From contig NC_037590.1 of NCBI RefSeq assembly GCF_003073045.1, forward strand, positions 1,328,016 through 1,392,015: a DNA stretch of 64,000 bases. The letters are read 5' to 3'. The notes under the pieces are model-generated. The model was not told where the DNA came from, searched no databases, and was given only the letters and a program-made list of their open reading frames with translations. The position numbers were made by a program, and so were the translations under genes. Each line of letters opens with the position of its first letter. The first letter of the stretch is position 1. Shown in pieces: positions 12,816 through 25,500 of the stretch. Origin of the DNA: Pomacea canaliculata (lineage: Eukaryota > Mollusca > Gastropoda > Architaenioglossa > Ampullariidae).

Positions 12816-12974
12816 AATATACTACTATACCAGATGGTATATGTAAACATGCAAACTGCCAAATATTTGCAGCATTGAACTAGCCAGATGTTTCTGATGT
12901 CTTTGATGAGATGTTTTCTTGACACTGAATCTTTCAATCTCTTATGGTATTTTACCTGCACTATGGACACTAAT

Positions 12975-13200
12975 ACTTGTTGGAGACTTGTAGTCTTTAA
13001 GCTGCAACAGGTTACAATGTGCAGAACCTAGTCTGCTATATAGCATTTAGTCATTTAAGCTGTTTGTATGGTTATCTAACCAACTGTAAAGATTTTAATC
13101 TTTCAAACTGTCACACGACCTTGTGTGGTACCCAACCAACTGCACAGAATTGAGTCTTTTAAACTGTGACACATTACCTTGTGTAATATGTTGGGTACTG
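12975..13200. repeat. Degenerate tandem repeat, about four units of 50-65 bp
   Basis: Units share the order '(ACCAACTG)...TTAGTCTTT/ATTTAGTCATTT...AAACTGTxACAxxxTACCTTGTGTxxTA'. The last two units (13078-13136 and 13137-13195) are clearest: both carry CCAACTG, a TCTTTxAAACTGT core and CCTTGTGT. The first two are weak. Confidence 0.45.
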
Positions 13201-13307
13201 CTGGAAAATATTTTAAAGCTTATCCTGCAACTTCCTATTTGTTAAATTCTTATTACAGTGCCATATAACATTTATTGGCCAACTGGCCACATGCTGTTTA
13301 TTACAAT

Positions 13308-13350
13308 GAGTCATGGTCCATGGTGGCCATGATGTTTATTACCATGACTC
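13308..13350. other. Perfect 10-bp inverted repeat (hairpin)
   Basis: GAGTCATGGT at 13308-13317 pairs with ACCATGACTC at 13341-13350 across a 23-base loop. TTATTACAAT before the left arm and TTTATT before the right arm suggest an inverted duplication of a slightly longer segment. No protein-coding context is seen. Confidence 0.6.
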
Positions 13351-14426
13351 TGGAACATGATGCTTAGCATTAAGAACCTATGCATAGCAATATTATTAAA
13401 CTTGTCACATACTATCCACAACAATCCATTCTGTGAAAACATGCCACAATTACCCAACAGTAACAACACTCTGATATACAATGCTTACAACATTCAATCT
13501 TCTTCATAGCATTCACTTGAAGGACATTCATTTGCCAGCATAGTCATTGACATGGCCTTTGGATGTGAACCTTCACATTAAACCCATCTAGCTCAGTTTG
13601 GCCTCATGGCACCTGCACAAGTCTGCTTCATGATCTGGCTTGCCATTGTGAGCTTTAAAAGCAAAATGTTTTCAAAACCTTGGAAGACAGTGTCCGATAT
13701 TAAAACTCTCCTGCTGTGTGACTCATAAGAATGATGTATGATCAACAGGTTCTTTTGATCTGTTGTTATTTTTCACCACAAACTGACAGAAAAAAGGCCT
13801 TGTTAACTATCCCAGACAATACAGATAAGCACATAAGGAGACTGTAATATCATTCTATCATGATTAGAAAGCAGTGTGCTGATGTTTCTGAAGACGATTT
13901 TCATACACACTTAAAACAGTAAAATTCTTAGTAGTGGCTGACCAAGGTTCCAGTAATGTCCTAGCAACACTGGGATTTGGGAAGTTGTTTGTGCAAAGCT
14001 GGTCAACCTTCTGACTGCTCTGTGCTGCTTGGATAATGTACAAACCACTCCTAGCATTTAGTCTTAACTTGCAAAGTTTCTTTTTTGGTTGCTGAAAGCA
14101 ATTATCATGTGTCATAATCTTCAATATTACTGAAAACTATCACAATCTCTGTTCATAATGCTTGCATATGCATTTGCAGCAAATGGTTGATGACTGTTTC
14201 AACTTGTTGCAGATTTACACACTGTATTCCATCTGGAGTGTAAAACTGAAATAAGAGCAGCACAACACACAGGTTTGTGTTTAGCATTTTATGACTTGAG
14301 GCCTACTGCATCCAATGGCACTGACATCATTCAAAAAATGAATTCTTAAGACATGATTCTGGCTTTCCTCCCTTCACTTGCCCTTCACTTGACTCTCTCC
14401 ACTCTTCTCATGATGCTCTTCCCTCA

Positions 14427-14527
14427 CAGTTTTGGCTGGTTGGAATATCACTTGATAGTTAATCTCTTCACTCACACAGGGTATGGTTGACTGGACTATC
14501 ACATGATAGTCAAGCTGCATCATTCAC
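14427..14527. repeat. Diverged two-copy tandem repeat, unit about 50 bp
   Basis: TGGCTGGTTGGAATATCAC, TTGATAGTTAA and TTCACTCACA recur as TGGTTGACTGGACTATCAC, ATGATAGTCAA and CATTCACC in the next 50 bases. Confidence 0.45.
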
Positions 14528-15825
14528 CAAATTAGGTTGTTTCTGGTCTGAAGGATGTGCACAGCAAGCTGGCTGGAAGCAGTACAGGACACATCAAATA
14601 CAGCCCCATTTATTCTCACTCTCTTGTTGTGATACTTCTGGCATTTGATGTTTTTATTAATGGAAAATAAAAAAGTTTTTCCCAAATGTTAATTCCTCCA
14701 GTGAATTTTTTTCATTCAGCTGGCTAAGTGCTGTTTTGCAGGTGTGATTATGATCTTTTGTTGCAGCTGCAAATGAAAGACATAACCCCTTATTACAGTC
14801 TTCAAAGCATTTATCCTTCTCGCCCGACTTTTGTGTCCATGCCGCAGCCAGCTTAAGGTGTTTGCAAGCATACGCAACCTTCTCTAAACAAGCAGTGAGA
14901 CAATCTTTCCATACGTTCCAACATTAATGCAAGTAAGGACAGTTAAGACTGCTTGAAATGAAGGGAGACAATATGTTTGAAAAGGATCACACAAGATTTT
15001 GTGTATCAACCAGAAATGAGATGCCAAATGTTCGAATTATGTACACACTGCTTTATGAAATGATGTACTTTTGTCTGAGCCAAGTTAAATTATGAAATAG
15101 TGGAGGTGGGAGATGGAAGCAAAACAAAGCAATGACTAAGCATGCTTCACTGTGTTATATTCACCTTGTGCTGACCATGAGGCTTCTGTTGCTTCTGTGG
15201 CATGTCATTCTATCGACACATACGATTGAAAAAAATGGTAAATCAAGCACATTCTTTTGCATATAAGGACAGAAAGACCGTATTTAGTGCAGAAATGACA
15301 CTTTTTTGGCACAGGAACAGCATTATACAATGAAAGATATATCTGTGTACATATGTCACACATTTGTGCCACCGTAGTTTTGAGGGGTTTTTTTGTTGTT
15401 GAGAAATCTGAAGTCTAGCAGATGTTGGGTGTGGTCCAGGAAAATGTGGCGATCAGACCTCACAGTTTTTATACATATCTATTCCTGTTGCTTAGTGTTA
15501 AGATCGATCACCTTTAGGTACTTCGGTTCCCTACTATCTGAATTGTACACCATCGACAATAAGCTTTGCTTGTTTGACAGAATCTACATAGTACTGTTTT
15601 GGCCACCAGTTTTACATTCAGGGTCACTGGGCCAAGACAAAAATTATGTCACACCTTCACTTAAACCACCAACACTACCGCCATAAGCATTATCTCCTCC
15701 TGATCATGTACATCTCTCTTGGTGCATGACAAAGTAATGCTCTTATCTGCAACTACAGAGAGCGATATTGGAAGAAGCCAGCAATACTGCTACAATCATG
15801 AGCAACTGCAGCACTCTCTTACACC

Positions 15826-16490
15826 TTACAGAGCCGTGTTGTACTCATCTGTTTCATTTCCCTGACTACGTGCAATTCTCTCATTCAAATCCCTGAGCAC
15901 CTCCTCCACCTCTGCACTCTCCAGCATGCTCTTGGATAGTGTCAGCTCCTGATTTAAGTCAGAGGAATACCCTGCTTGTGCTCTCACAGTTACTGCTTGA
16001 GCGCCTAGCTGAGATGAATGTGACTGTTCTTGAGAAGACAGACTTAAAATGTTTGTCAAGTGATCAGACGCTCCTCGCCGATGATGTGTGGTGTCTGGTG
16101 TCTGTGCCAGGTCAAGAGAAGCAGACCGTGTGTGTTGTGAGGGATTTCTGCCATCAATGGGACCATGCCGCTGTTGATAGCGCCCTGTGCCGATGACTTG
16201 TTGTACTGACTCTGCCGTGATGACAGGCTCTGAAAAAGACACATCTGCAACGTCTGCTCCTCCGTTGCCACCAGTGTCATCAAATGACAGTCTTGGTCGC
16301 CGGTGGGTACTGGCACGAGAGCGGTATGTGGGAGGCATGGAGTCGGTACCTGGTGGGAAAGTTATATGTACACCTGAGTGAATAGTAGATGCTCGTGACC
16401 GATAAGATGGTGGTGGTGAGCCAGGTAAACTGTAATTCTCGGCAGTGGTGTTGGGTATACTAGTTGTTGTTGTTGTTGTTGCTGCTGTTG

Positions 16491-16535
<45 letters not shown>

Positions 16536-19500
16536 ATATTGTTATTATTGGATGACTGAGCTAAAGCTAGCTGACTACTGTATTCTTGCATGGAGGCAGC
16601 ATAAGATGGAGGTGGTCGTGGATATTGAAACTCTGGGTACAGCATACCTGAAACAAAGTAACTTTGGGTTAATCTCTGAATGCAGCATGATTAAAACAAA
16701 ATAATGGTGTGTTGAACAGCACTCTACCTGCTGACTGCTATGTCTGAAAGTCTACACACTCAAGAACAAATATGCAGTATCTTACTTCCCCCCAAATACT
16801 CTGAAACTGATTAGATTAAAACTGATTAGATATGAAAATAGTTTGAGAAGTTAAGAAGTTAATGCAATGAGAAAAAAAAATTAAATGGCTATAGGGGAAA
16901 AAAAGGTACAACACAGCAGATTGGTTGTTTCCTGAATAAAAAAAGCAAAGAAAAAAGAAAATTTCTGGCCATTGCCGAAAAAAAAAAAATAAAGAGTGAA
17001 ACATGTTTCTGTCACTTTTAAAATCAATAATGTGAGCAGGCAAGCTGTTCACAGGGAGCTCACAACCCACCCACTAACCCAGCCAAACATGCTCTCTCTC
17101 TCACACACACATGCAGGTTCTGTTGCATAAATATTAAAACTCTAATTTCTTCTCTTATCTTTTTATCTCTTGTGGATATAGACATTTGCAGTCATGTGTC
17201 TGTACACTCATGTGTGCATATGCATGTGCATGCACATAAATATACATGTGACTGCATGCACACACACACACACACACAAATATACTCATGTAACTGCACA
17301 CACACACACACAAATACACATGGAACTGCACATACACATATCATCTTGTCTATTCAAATCTGTGTTCATGGTGTGCTAGATGGGTGATATTTGTCAAGAA
17401 ATTGCAGATGAAACATTACTTGTATGAAAGATTGAAAAGCAATATAAAGGAAACTACAAATGCGTATTTACTGCTTATTTGTCAGTTTTGAAATACCGTT
17501 ATGGAGCACCACTTACCTCCATACCAGTTTCCATCCCGCTGCCTATGAATGCGAGGTCGACGTCGCTCTCGACGTCCACCGTTGCTAAATTCTCCGATGC
17601 TAAGTAAGGCATGCAGAGGTTCATGACCTCGTGGTGTACATTTCCAGCCCACTGCCACCACAATCACTAGCAGCACTCCCAGACCTACACACAAAACACT
17701 AACAGTTCAGCATTAAGGCATGTTTTAAATTGATGATCTCAAAACAAAAAAACACAGTCACTAGTAGCACTCCCAGACCTACATATATAACACCAACGGT
17801 TCAGCATTAAAGCATAATTTGAACTGATGATCTTAAACAAAAACCTGGATGGAATCAGACTGAAGACAATCCTTCACCATGAAGTCTTCTTCCTATGCTG
17901 CTCAAAACAATGGAAAGGTCACCATACATTTTTATTGTGTTTGTACCAACAGAAAATTTCTTCAAAATCATTTTTAGTGAATTTGTTGTGTGGGTGAGAC
18001 TTAACATGAATTTGATGACAATCCAGTTTGGTCTTATGTGTGCTCAGTAAAGCAGTCAAGCAAAAAACAAAAAAAAGAAAAAAGGAAAAAGTCATTTAAC
18101 CCACAAAAAATGTCCAAGCAGTTATATAGCATTTTTCCAAAGCACAGAGCACTTTACAAATAAGAAAACTGCAAACAGACCAATTTTAAATAATAATAAC
18201 AAATAATAAAAACCATATGAATTATGTAGTCCACAATCACACTAAGGAAGGAGAATGATTTCAGCACTTAAGTAAAAGACATGAACAGAATATAAAAGAC
18301 AGAAGAAGAAAACTCTGGAGACAATTAATAAAAGACAAACATAGAAGAGGAATCGAGAAACAAACAGTAAATCTGGACTTAAATGGGGTAAAAAAAAATC
18401 GGCCTGAGGAAGGTTTATGAGGATACCTGCAATTTGATCCTCTTATTCCCATGATTCAGGTGTTTGCTAGAACCTTCCCTTTTTACATCAACCTCTTCCT
18501 TGGAAGAAAGAATATCACTTGTATGTTATGCACGACAGATCCCTGTACAACATCTCTAAGGTGCAAAAGGCATGTGCCATTATTCATCCTATAGTATGAA
18601 AATCACACTGAGATAGAGAGAGAGTATCATCATGCCATAAAAAACAGTGCATTTTCTTCTCTCTCAAATGACCGAGATTAGTTCATTACACTGTGCAAGA
18701 GAGTAACTCCTAAAACTTGTGACAACAACCCACTGGCTCATCTATCTGCAGGATACACGAATCTTCAAACATCCTTCTCACCTGTGATTATGAAGAAGTG
18801 ATGTTTATGAGGTGCATTGATACACTAAGTTTTTCAAGGGTGTAAATGCTTTGCAGCCCTGAGGACTGACACTCAACATTGAAGTTAGGCTAAGTCAATG
18901 ACTAGAAATTTCCCCAGTATTAGAAAATGGATTGATCAGCAAAGTACAAGATGGCAAAAGTAAAGGGTTGGACTGAGACTTGTATATGTGGTGCCCTAGA
19001 AATGCTGGACTCTATAGTTTACTGTAGCACATCCAGTAGGCTGGATTATACAGTTCACTGTAGCACCTCCAGTAGGCTGGAATATAACATTCATTGTAGT
19101 ACCTCCAGTAGGCTGGTACCCTTCTACCTTTACAGGCAGGCTACAAGTGCATTTTCCAGTTTATAAAACTCCTACAAATTCATGTTGCATCGTGACACAC
19201 TAGTACTTAAAAAGTTGTGTGTCGCATTTATTACCACACTCACCCAATTTATCTGCTGAATAATGCATGACCTGCCCTAAGGTGACCATTAACTTTTTTT
19301 TCATTTCTCTTCCCGACCTTTTCCAGTAAAATTTAAGAACAGACCTACATCAACTTGTAAGTATACTGGCAAATATCAACTGAATATCAAGAACTCAAAA
19401 TAATAAAACAATAAACAGTGAAATTAGGTTTATGAGACTTGATCTTGTGAAAATAGTTCTAGGTGATAGTGAGAGTATGAAAGATATATCAGAGGTGAGT

Positions 19501-22500
19501 TTTAATTAGCTGTTTCAAATCCCCTAAAGGGGCTGCCTGGTGGAGTTGCAAGGTGAAAGTGTTACAAGCAGAGGGATCAGTGTATGTTAAGCTTCTAGGG
19601 CCAGCAGAAATGAGTGCAGGGAATGTAGCATCCGAGTTAGTCAAAGGAAGTGCAGGGAATATGGAGTGGGAGTGACTTAAGGAAGTGGACAGGGTGGCCA
19701 CTGGAGAGCGAGGCAGAAGAATAGTGATCAGGCACAGCGATGGAGACTTAAGACTGTAAGTGATACAGCTGGTGATAGTCCAGTTTCTAATACAGTGGGT
19801 GACAGGCAGTTTAGTTTGCAAGTGATACAGTCGGCGACAGACTGTCAAGTTTATAAGTGATACAATCGGTGACAAGCAGTCCAGTGAAGTAAATGGAGGA
19901 TAGTGACCTGATCAACCTAATATCCCTAGTGCACCAGACGAGCCACAGCATTCTGAATACGTTGAAGGGTGGGGAGTGCCACAACAGGCAGGCCAGCAGG
20001 GAGGAAGTTGCAATAATGCAGGCGTGAACAAACAAAAACAAAAACAAAAACGGGAGGGGGGTAACAACTAGCACAGCGGTGACGTGAATACTCAGACAGT
20101 GACGGATAGTGGAGAGTCGGAGATGGTGGCAAAAGCCGATATTCTTCTCCAAAGAGATGTGGGACTGCATGGAAAGGGTGAATTCAGAACGACGGCAAGA
20201 GCGATGACGCTGTAGACTTGATGTAAGAGGGTAAGGCGTTGCCTAGTGCCAGTGAATGATGCTACAGTTTTTTCAGGGTTCTGCTGCACTTTGTGTTTAT
20301 TCACTCAGTTCTGGATGTCAGGAGAGCAGTGACTGAATGTGAAGACAAGGTTGTCAACTTCCACCAGTGGAGAGCTGACACGTCCCTGCGTGACGTTTTC
20401 GAAGGCGAGAATTATAATGGAGGTCGTGGAGTTCGATGGTCAATGACAAAGGCTGCTTGTAACGAGTGTAGAAGGCGAAACCCGGGACATAACCATTGGA
20501 AACGTTATGGGAAAGGCTGTGAGGAACGGAAACAATTGAAACAAATCTGAGATCAGTCGCGGGGGTAGCTTTGGAACTGCGTTTTGAATGCCGAAAATGG
20601 AACATGGTCGGTTGATCAGAAGGTCAAGCTCTAGGGTATAAAACGCGGAGACAAATCATGGACGCATAAAAGCACCACAACCAACGCACCGTCAGTGGCG
20701 CAGAGGAGGTCAGAGTCAGACGGAGAAAAGTAGGATGTCCGAGCTAGTACGATGGATGAAAAGGTCAGAACAATCGCAAGGCGGTGGAAAGACAATGTAG
20801 ACAGTAACCGACCCTGAGCTAGTACGATAGATGAAAAGATGGTCAGAACAATGACAATGGAGGAAAGACAACTGTAGGGAGTAAATGCAGCCTGACTCAC
20901 TTCAATTGTGTGTGTGCCGGTCAAACAATAAATGTCTAGATGGACTGTAACCCACTTTCTCAGGCTGTCTATTGAAAGCAATAAAACACTCCTTTAGCTT
21001 TCCAATCCTTCCTCTCTCTTGAAAAAAAAAATCTGTTGATCTACAAGTTTCTTCGCGCGCTTAGGCTGAAGACAGTTGTACAAGTTACTGAGCCGACGTG
21101 AATGGGTGTATTATGAGGGTGCATGGGGTTGAGAGTTGACGGGGGGGGAGGCAGTAGGTATTTTTAAATTACTCCCACAACAGGCACTCTCTGTCAGACA
21201 GAAATCCAAGACAAAATGATTGTACAGAGACTCAGAAAATACTGACATTCATCTTGCTTTTGTCATTAGTCTGGCCATTTTGTCATTCAACAAACTCTAT
21301 ACCATATTTCGCTGGGAAGCCTTGCCCTCTAGGGTTGGTATTGGTGCTTGAGGACATGAGGGGCGCATCCATGTCTTCCTCCCCCTTTCCCCTACAGAAT
21401 GCGAAAAACTAAATAAAAATCAACCCCTGGCCTCCAGTATCATGTTTATAATCCATCCATGTTACAGATGCGATGTCACTAGTAGGTCACAAAGAGCAGG
21501 ACTCAATATTTCAAACTACAGACTTGAATGAACGGGATGGGGAACGAGTTGGCATTATAGGGGAATAAAAGCAGGAACTGAGTATGAGTGCCTAGTATTA
21601 TACAGCAATGAATTCCAGAACCAGGATTCATAGTAGGAAAAGAAATGCAGGTACATATACAAAGTTATGAAGGTCCCTATTTTTGAATTTTCTTTTACGC
21701 GTATGTCCTTCGGAGGATGATAGTCTCAAATGTGATTATGTTTCGCAAACTATAGGTGGTGATCATAAGTCCCTCCAACACCTCCACACAGGCTAACGTT
21801 TCTAAATTTAACCTTTTCTACAGTTCAAGTCATTTTCTAAAATAAAAAAAAATTGGAATAGCACAGAGATGTTATGAGAATCGTGGGTATGAAACCCAGG
21901 CCAGCTGACAACGGTAACGTAACAATTCGACAGAAATGGGCTGTCCCGCTCTACTCAGTGTGGTGGGGACTTGATCCATCGCTTCTCTTCCCACTGCCCA
22001 GGTCCTCGTTCTTCGACAATCTAACAATCAAAGGATCCATTTTGTTTTTCCACAATCTCTGCCGATAGAGTTTCAGTTGATAGTTCTGGCCTTTTGGCAA
22101 CACTTCCACGTCTGTATCTCACGCTAAACCTAGGACTAGCTGAAAGCTGTGATAGTATATCCATGGACAAGATTCTTACAGCCATACGCCACAGGGTTCC
22201 GAAATATAAATGGGTAGCGATGATAAATGTCATATGAAAGTTAATAGGCTAAGTATTTGTGCACATGACTGCGAGTCAAATAACTTTCACTAAAGAGGTA
22301 AGCAGGAAAACAATTCAGTCTTGCCGACGCAGAAACTTTGCGCACGCGACAGAGACATTCAGATGGAGGTGGGAGCGGGGGGAGTTAGAGCTAGGGCCTC
22401 GGGGGCACAATACTTTTCACTAAATGGAAATCCGCATACACACGAACACTCTCCCAACCCTGCCGCTGCCCATGCACATTATGTATTTGCTTGCTTCCTG

Positions 22501-25500
22501 TCACTGACGGGACGGGATACGTTCATATTTACCTCTTGCAGCACGTAACAATGGTAGTCAGGCCCGGCCAAGGACTATGCAGCTAAGCGAAGGGTGTCAC
22601 ATAGCTGGGCAACACTTGATTAAGTCCTGCCACTTTGACACATGAGTTTTGACAGATGGGTGACAGATGTCTCTCATCGCCTGTCAGCCAAGGGCTTACC
22701 TAGTGTGTGTCTGAGGTGGGGGGAGAGGCACCAGAAGGAACCCGTTGCTATGTATCCAGCATACCTAAAGGGTGGCAGAAGACATATGGTGGTCACGGTA
22801 CAACATCCATGATGGAGCCACTCAAATGCTTAATACAACTGCTTTGTAAGTTCTATGTCCATTTTATCGACATCTTAAAATGGAGGTAGACAACTGATGC
22901 GACACAATTAAAATTCACTCCTAATGGGCGTCTCAAGTCATTCTTCTGTCTTCGCAATGAGGGTTAAAAAGGAAACCTTCCGTGTGTACACGCGTGCGTC
23001 GGAATGTGTCAAGGGGAATATGAAACCTGCGATGTTTGAATGAGCCTGTTTCTAACAGACCTTATCCTGTCTTGCTGCTGCATCAAATAAGAATAATGAG
23101 AACTACCACTGATTCTTTAGCGATACTATGCTTCCGCTTGATGTTGGACATGAAGCAGCTCTATTAGGAGTTATTTTACAACATTGCGTAAGTCACTGCA
23201 GTTTTTTTTTTCTTGCAAGTTTTTTTTTTACTCTGCAATAGAAGACTACAGCAAACTGCGTAGTCAGTGATCTGTTCACTGACATTCGCAAACTCTGTAG
23301 TCAGTGACTACCAATACACGTCAGAACCAAACTGTATTTTTTAAAGGGTTCTCGCTGTGGACAGTCTTCGAAGCTGCACAACAATGACCTTTCCACATTC
23401 ATAATAAAACTGTCATCGTTCTTTACACACTGGCTTTAATTACATCTTCAAGCCTCTTTGTTTTAAAAGATTAATTATAATCTTAAAACTTGACAAATGC
23501 AAATACCCAAGTATTGTCAGGTGGGGAATCGTGAGGTATGGTGTGGTGGGACTAACGGCCCTACACTGATCCAACATTTAATGAAGTACTTTGTGCTCTA
23601 GGGTTCATTTTCCTCGAAACATCTTCCCCGCTTATTGTGGATCCATGTGAGTCAACAAGCGTGGACGGGATTCTCTAATCTCTTGTCTACAATCCTGCCT
23701 CCTGCTTCTTAATTCTCATTGGTGGCCTCATACAGCGAGGGTTGGTTGCCAAGGGTTCAGATCTCGTCTCGTGCACGCTGTTCTTTCTCTGCATGTGGCA
23801 TTTGTTTACAGGGCTGGCTGCCTTGTCATGATATATATGTATATCCTTAGTTGATGGCTCGGTGTAGAACAGCAATCCCCCCCCCCCACTGCCACCTTAA
23901 CTGTCACTGTGTTGACGAGACTTCCGTGACAGTCATGTGTGGTCAAAAAATTGACAATTACATATGCTGTTGCTGCCCCACTGCCACTTCTATTACCACT
24001 GATGCTAATACAACTGCAAATCACAGCTACAAATAAAATATAAAAAACTATCGGAGAAAAAGAGAAAAGCTAGAAAAGGATAATTTGGAAGAGGTAGTAC
24101 TCTGAAGTGACTGCACTGACGCTGATGGCATTCATCTTCTTCTCTACATTAGTAGCTACACTAGCCGGGAACACAAAGAACTCTTAGTTTTGAGACCATT
24201 ATTATTATTCTGTCTGCGTGTTTATATACTTTGTAAAACGCCTTGAGCTATCATCTGATGGCGGGATAAAGCGCTAAATAAATTAACTTTATTGTTATTA
24301 CTACGTGTACTTGGGCAATAAAGGGTTGCATTTTTCAATTTCAACTAGTAATTCTTAATAATTTAGTGTTTATTCCTTCGGCTTAATATTTGGTCATCTT
24401 ATACTCACGTACACTCGCGAGTTGCGAATCCCAGAAATACCCTACCAGTATTTTTCAACATATGCAATTAAAAAAAAAACCCACCGATATAAGCACAGAC
24501 TTTGAGATAAAGTACTTGTCCTGGGCTTTTCCCTTGTTTTCCTGGTTGTCAACGGTAATGTTTACTTTAGCTACACGCCTCTAGAGCAATATATCAGGAA
24601 ATGTTTATGAGGTCCTACTACAGACTGCGTAGCTACAGGCTTGTTATTATTAAACCCGCTTGTACTGGTGGCATTGTTACCACCCAGTAACGACCTAGAT
24701 AATGTTTAACCTTTCGAGACCCACAGTAAGGACCTAGATACCCATAGTAATGGCTTCTACTAGACATCAATGGTTTGATTCTATGAGACCGACAGTAACA
24801 GCCTAAAAAGTACCAACATATTGATGCCCGCATTAACAACCTACAATAGATGTGGATTGCTAACCCTAAGACATAATAACCAAAATAAATAAGCTTTTAG
24901 TTGAGTGCTCAGCCTAATGCGATCGCTGTTATTATTTCTATTTCCTTGCTCAAGGTGTGTCGGGCTGCTCAAGGAAAGACGCTTTGTTAGGCTGTTTAAG
25001 GACATTTGTCTTAATAAAGATATGAGACATTCTCACACATACACGCGCGCGCGTGCGAAAAAAAGATACAGACAAATGTACACAGAGAGGATGGAGGAAA
25101 CTGGAGACGAATACCTGGAGAAGACCTCCGACGGTCAACATTTTGAGATATGGCTCTTGTCCAAAATGTAAGTTTATGAGCTAAAGCCTGGACAACGAAA
25201 AGTTTACACACCGTGAACACAGACACAAACCCAAGTGTTTTTCCAACTAAACACTGCTGAGCAAAAACAATGTACACTAACAAACAGCACAATGAAACCA
25301 CAAATACAAGCCTGAGTGGTCGCTTGACACGCACACAAACTCACGCAAGCACGCATACCCTCTCACACATCTAATATGTCGTATATATATATTTAACTTA
25401 CCTATGAACATGATGGCAAGAAAGAGAAAGCTGCTGCCGGCCGCATGCAGTGCGGCAAGCACTATGCCAGTGACGACGCACAGTACACCCAGCAGAGACA

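Larger units (their letters stand above)
8481..15825. other. Gene-poor, repeat-bearing stretch
   Basis: No convincing exon was found in about 7.3 kb. The contents that can be named (two-copy repeats, an hAT end, a repeat tail, a hairpin) are listed separately. The short open frames here are AT-rich and lack motifs. The right end may include the 3' UTR of the minus-strand membrane-protein gene that stops at 15826. Confidence 0.4.
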
